Part shown: one piece after another, positions 7,319 through 7,646 of the stretch
How positions within the stretch are numbered: position 1 is the stretch's first letter
How the letters are laid out: each line of letters starts with the position of its first letter
Assembly: GCA_000695745.1 (NCBI GenBank)
Contig: ASHK01000406.1
Span: 1 to 7,646, forward strand
Direction of reading: 5' to 3'
DNA: 7,646 nucleotides
Source: Vibrio madracius
Lineage (GTDB): Bacteria > Pseudomonadota > Gammaproteobacteria > Enterobacterales > Vibrionaceae
Translations under genes and position numbers: made by a program
Notes under the pieces: model-generated
Told to the model about the DNA's origin: nothing
The model's database searches: none
Seen by the model: only the letters and a program-made list of their open reading frames with translations

Positions 7319-7646
7319 ATGGTATCTAAATGGGCAAAACGATTCATTCAGATGGCGGAACTGGTTGGTTCCTGGAGTAAGGATCCATCGACTCAAGTCG
7401 GTGCCGTTATTACCAAAAATAACAGGATCGTCTCAGTTGGGTTCAATGGCTATCCGCACGGGATTTCAGACAGCGCTGAAATCGATGAACGTGAGACGAA
7501 ATACCTAAAAACACTCCATGCTGAAGAGAATGCTATCTTATTCGCAAAACGAGATCTGGATGGCTGTGAAATTTGGGTCACTCATTTTCCTTGCCCCAAC
7601 TGTGCAGCAAAAATTATTCAAACTGGGATATCGCCGTCCACTGCCC
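7319..7646 (+). CDS. deoxycytidylate (dCMP) deaminase, 3' end cut off
   Basis: This is a zinc-dependent cytidine/deoxycytidylate deaminase family enzyme; the close family converts dCMP to dUMP, feeding thymidylate synthesis in the cytoplasm. The start ATG at 7319 has ACGGAG five bases upstream. Visible motifs are SWSKDPSTQVGAVI (18-31), GFNGYPHGISD (41-51), the zinc/proton-shuttle motif His67-Ala-Glu69 (LHAEENAI) and the zinc pair Cys92/Cys95 in PCPNC, followed by AAKIIQTG. About 109 codons of a protein usually near 150 residues are present. In the last 16 bases the frame reads ISPST, but the neighbouring frame reads AVHCP, as expected for this family after QTGIS. One base is therefore probably missing around 7631-7633. 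ComEB-like proteins of Gram-positive bacteria share these motifs, but the family call is firm. Confidence 0.88.
   Translation, partial: MVSKWAKRFIQMAELVGSWSKDPSTQVGAVITKNNRIVSVGFNGYPHGISDSAEIDERETKYLKTLHAEENAILFAKRDLDGCEIWVTHFPCPNCAAKIIQTGISPSTA

Noticed and set aside
1..7646. Search for a novel defence, mobile or multi-gene system
   Set aside because: All genes belong to known families. There are no transposase, integrase, toxin-antitoxin or effector-like genes, no CRISPR repeats, no tRNA and no terminal repeats.

Overview
The window looks like chromosomal DNA of a Gammaproteobacterium, most likely a Vibrio or another member of the Vibrionaceae. This rests on protein character (the ArnA, ArnC and dCMP deaminase sequences read as vibrio-like) and a moderate G+C content. 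It is an inference without a database search. A gene is cut at each end, so this may be a complete short draft contig.

Left half (1-4791, minus strand): four genes of the lipid A 4-amino-4-deoxy-L-arabinose (L-Ara4N) pathway, tightly packed in the order arnB, arnC, arnA, arnD. This matches the order of these four genes in the enterobacterial arnBCADTEF operon. ArnA makes UDP-Ara4-ketose (C-terminal domain) and later formylates UDP-L-Ara4N (N-terminal domain). ArnB transaminates the ketose, ArnC moves the formylated sugar to undecaprenyl phosphate, and ArnD deformylates it. The transferase ArnT and the flippase ArnE/ArnF would lie to the left of base 1 and are not seen. The pathway lowers the negative charge of lipid A and gives resistance to polymyxins and cationic peptides.

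Middle (4792-5241): a 450-base divergent intergenic region with only weak promoter-like signals. Right half: a plus-strand PLP enzyme of the ACC deaminase / D-cysteine desulfhydrase family (5242-6190), convergent with a minus-strand secreted Sel1-repeat protein (6250-7030). A very clear bidirectional terminator (6196-6235) sits between them. A 288-base divergent spacer with two palindromes follows, then the start of a deoxycytidylate deaminase (7319 to the window end).

The main oddity is that four of the seven genes (arnA, the PLP enzyme, the Sel1 protein and dCMP deaminase) each carry one apparent single-base frameshift. In each case the expected protein continues immediately in another frame. 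Four independent one-base indels in unrelated, otherwise well-preserved genes point to sequencing or assembly error rather than gene decay. I found no mobile element, CRISPR array, RNA gene or undescribed multi-gene system.
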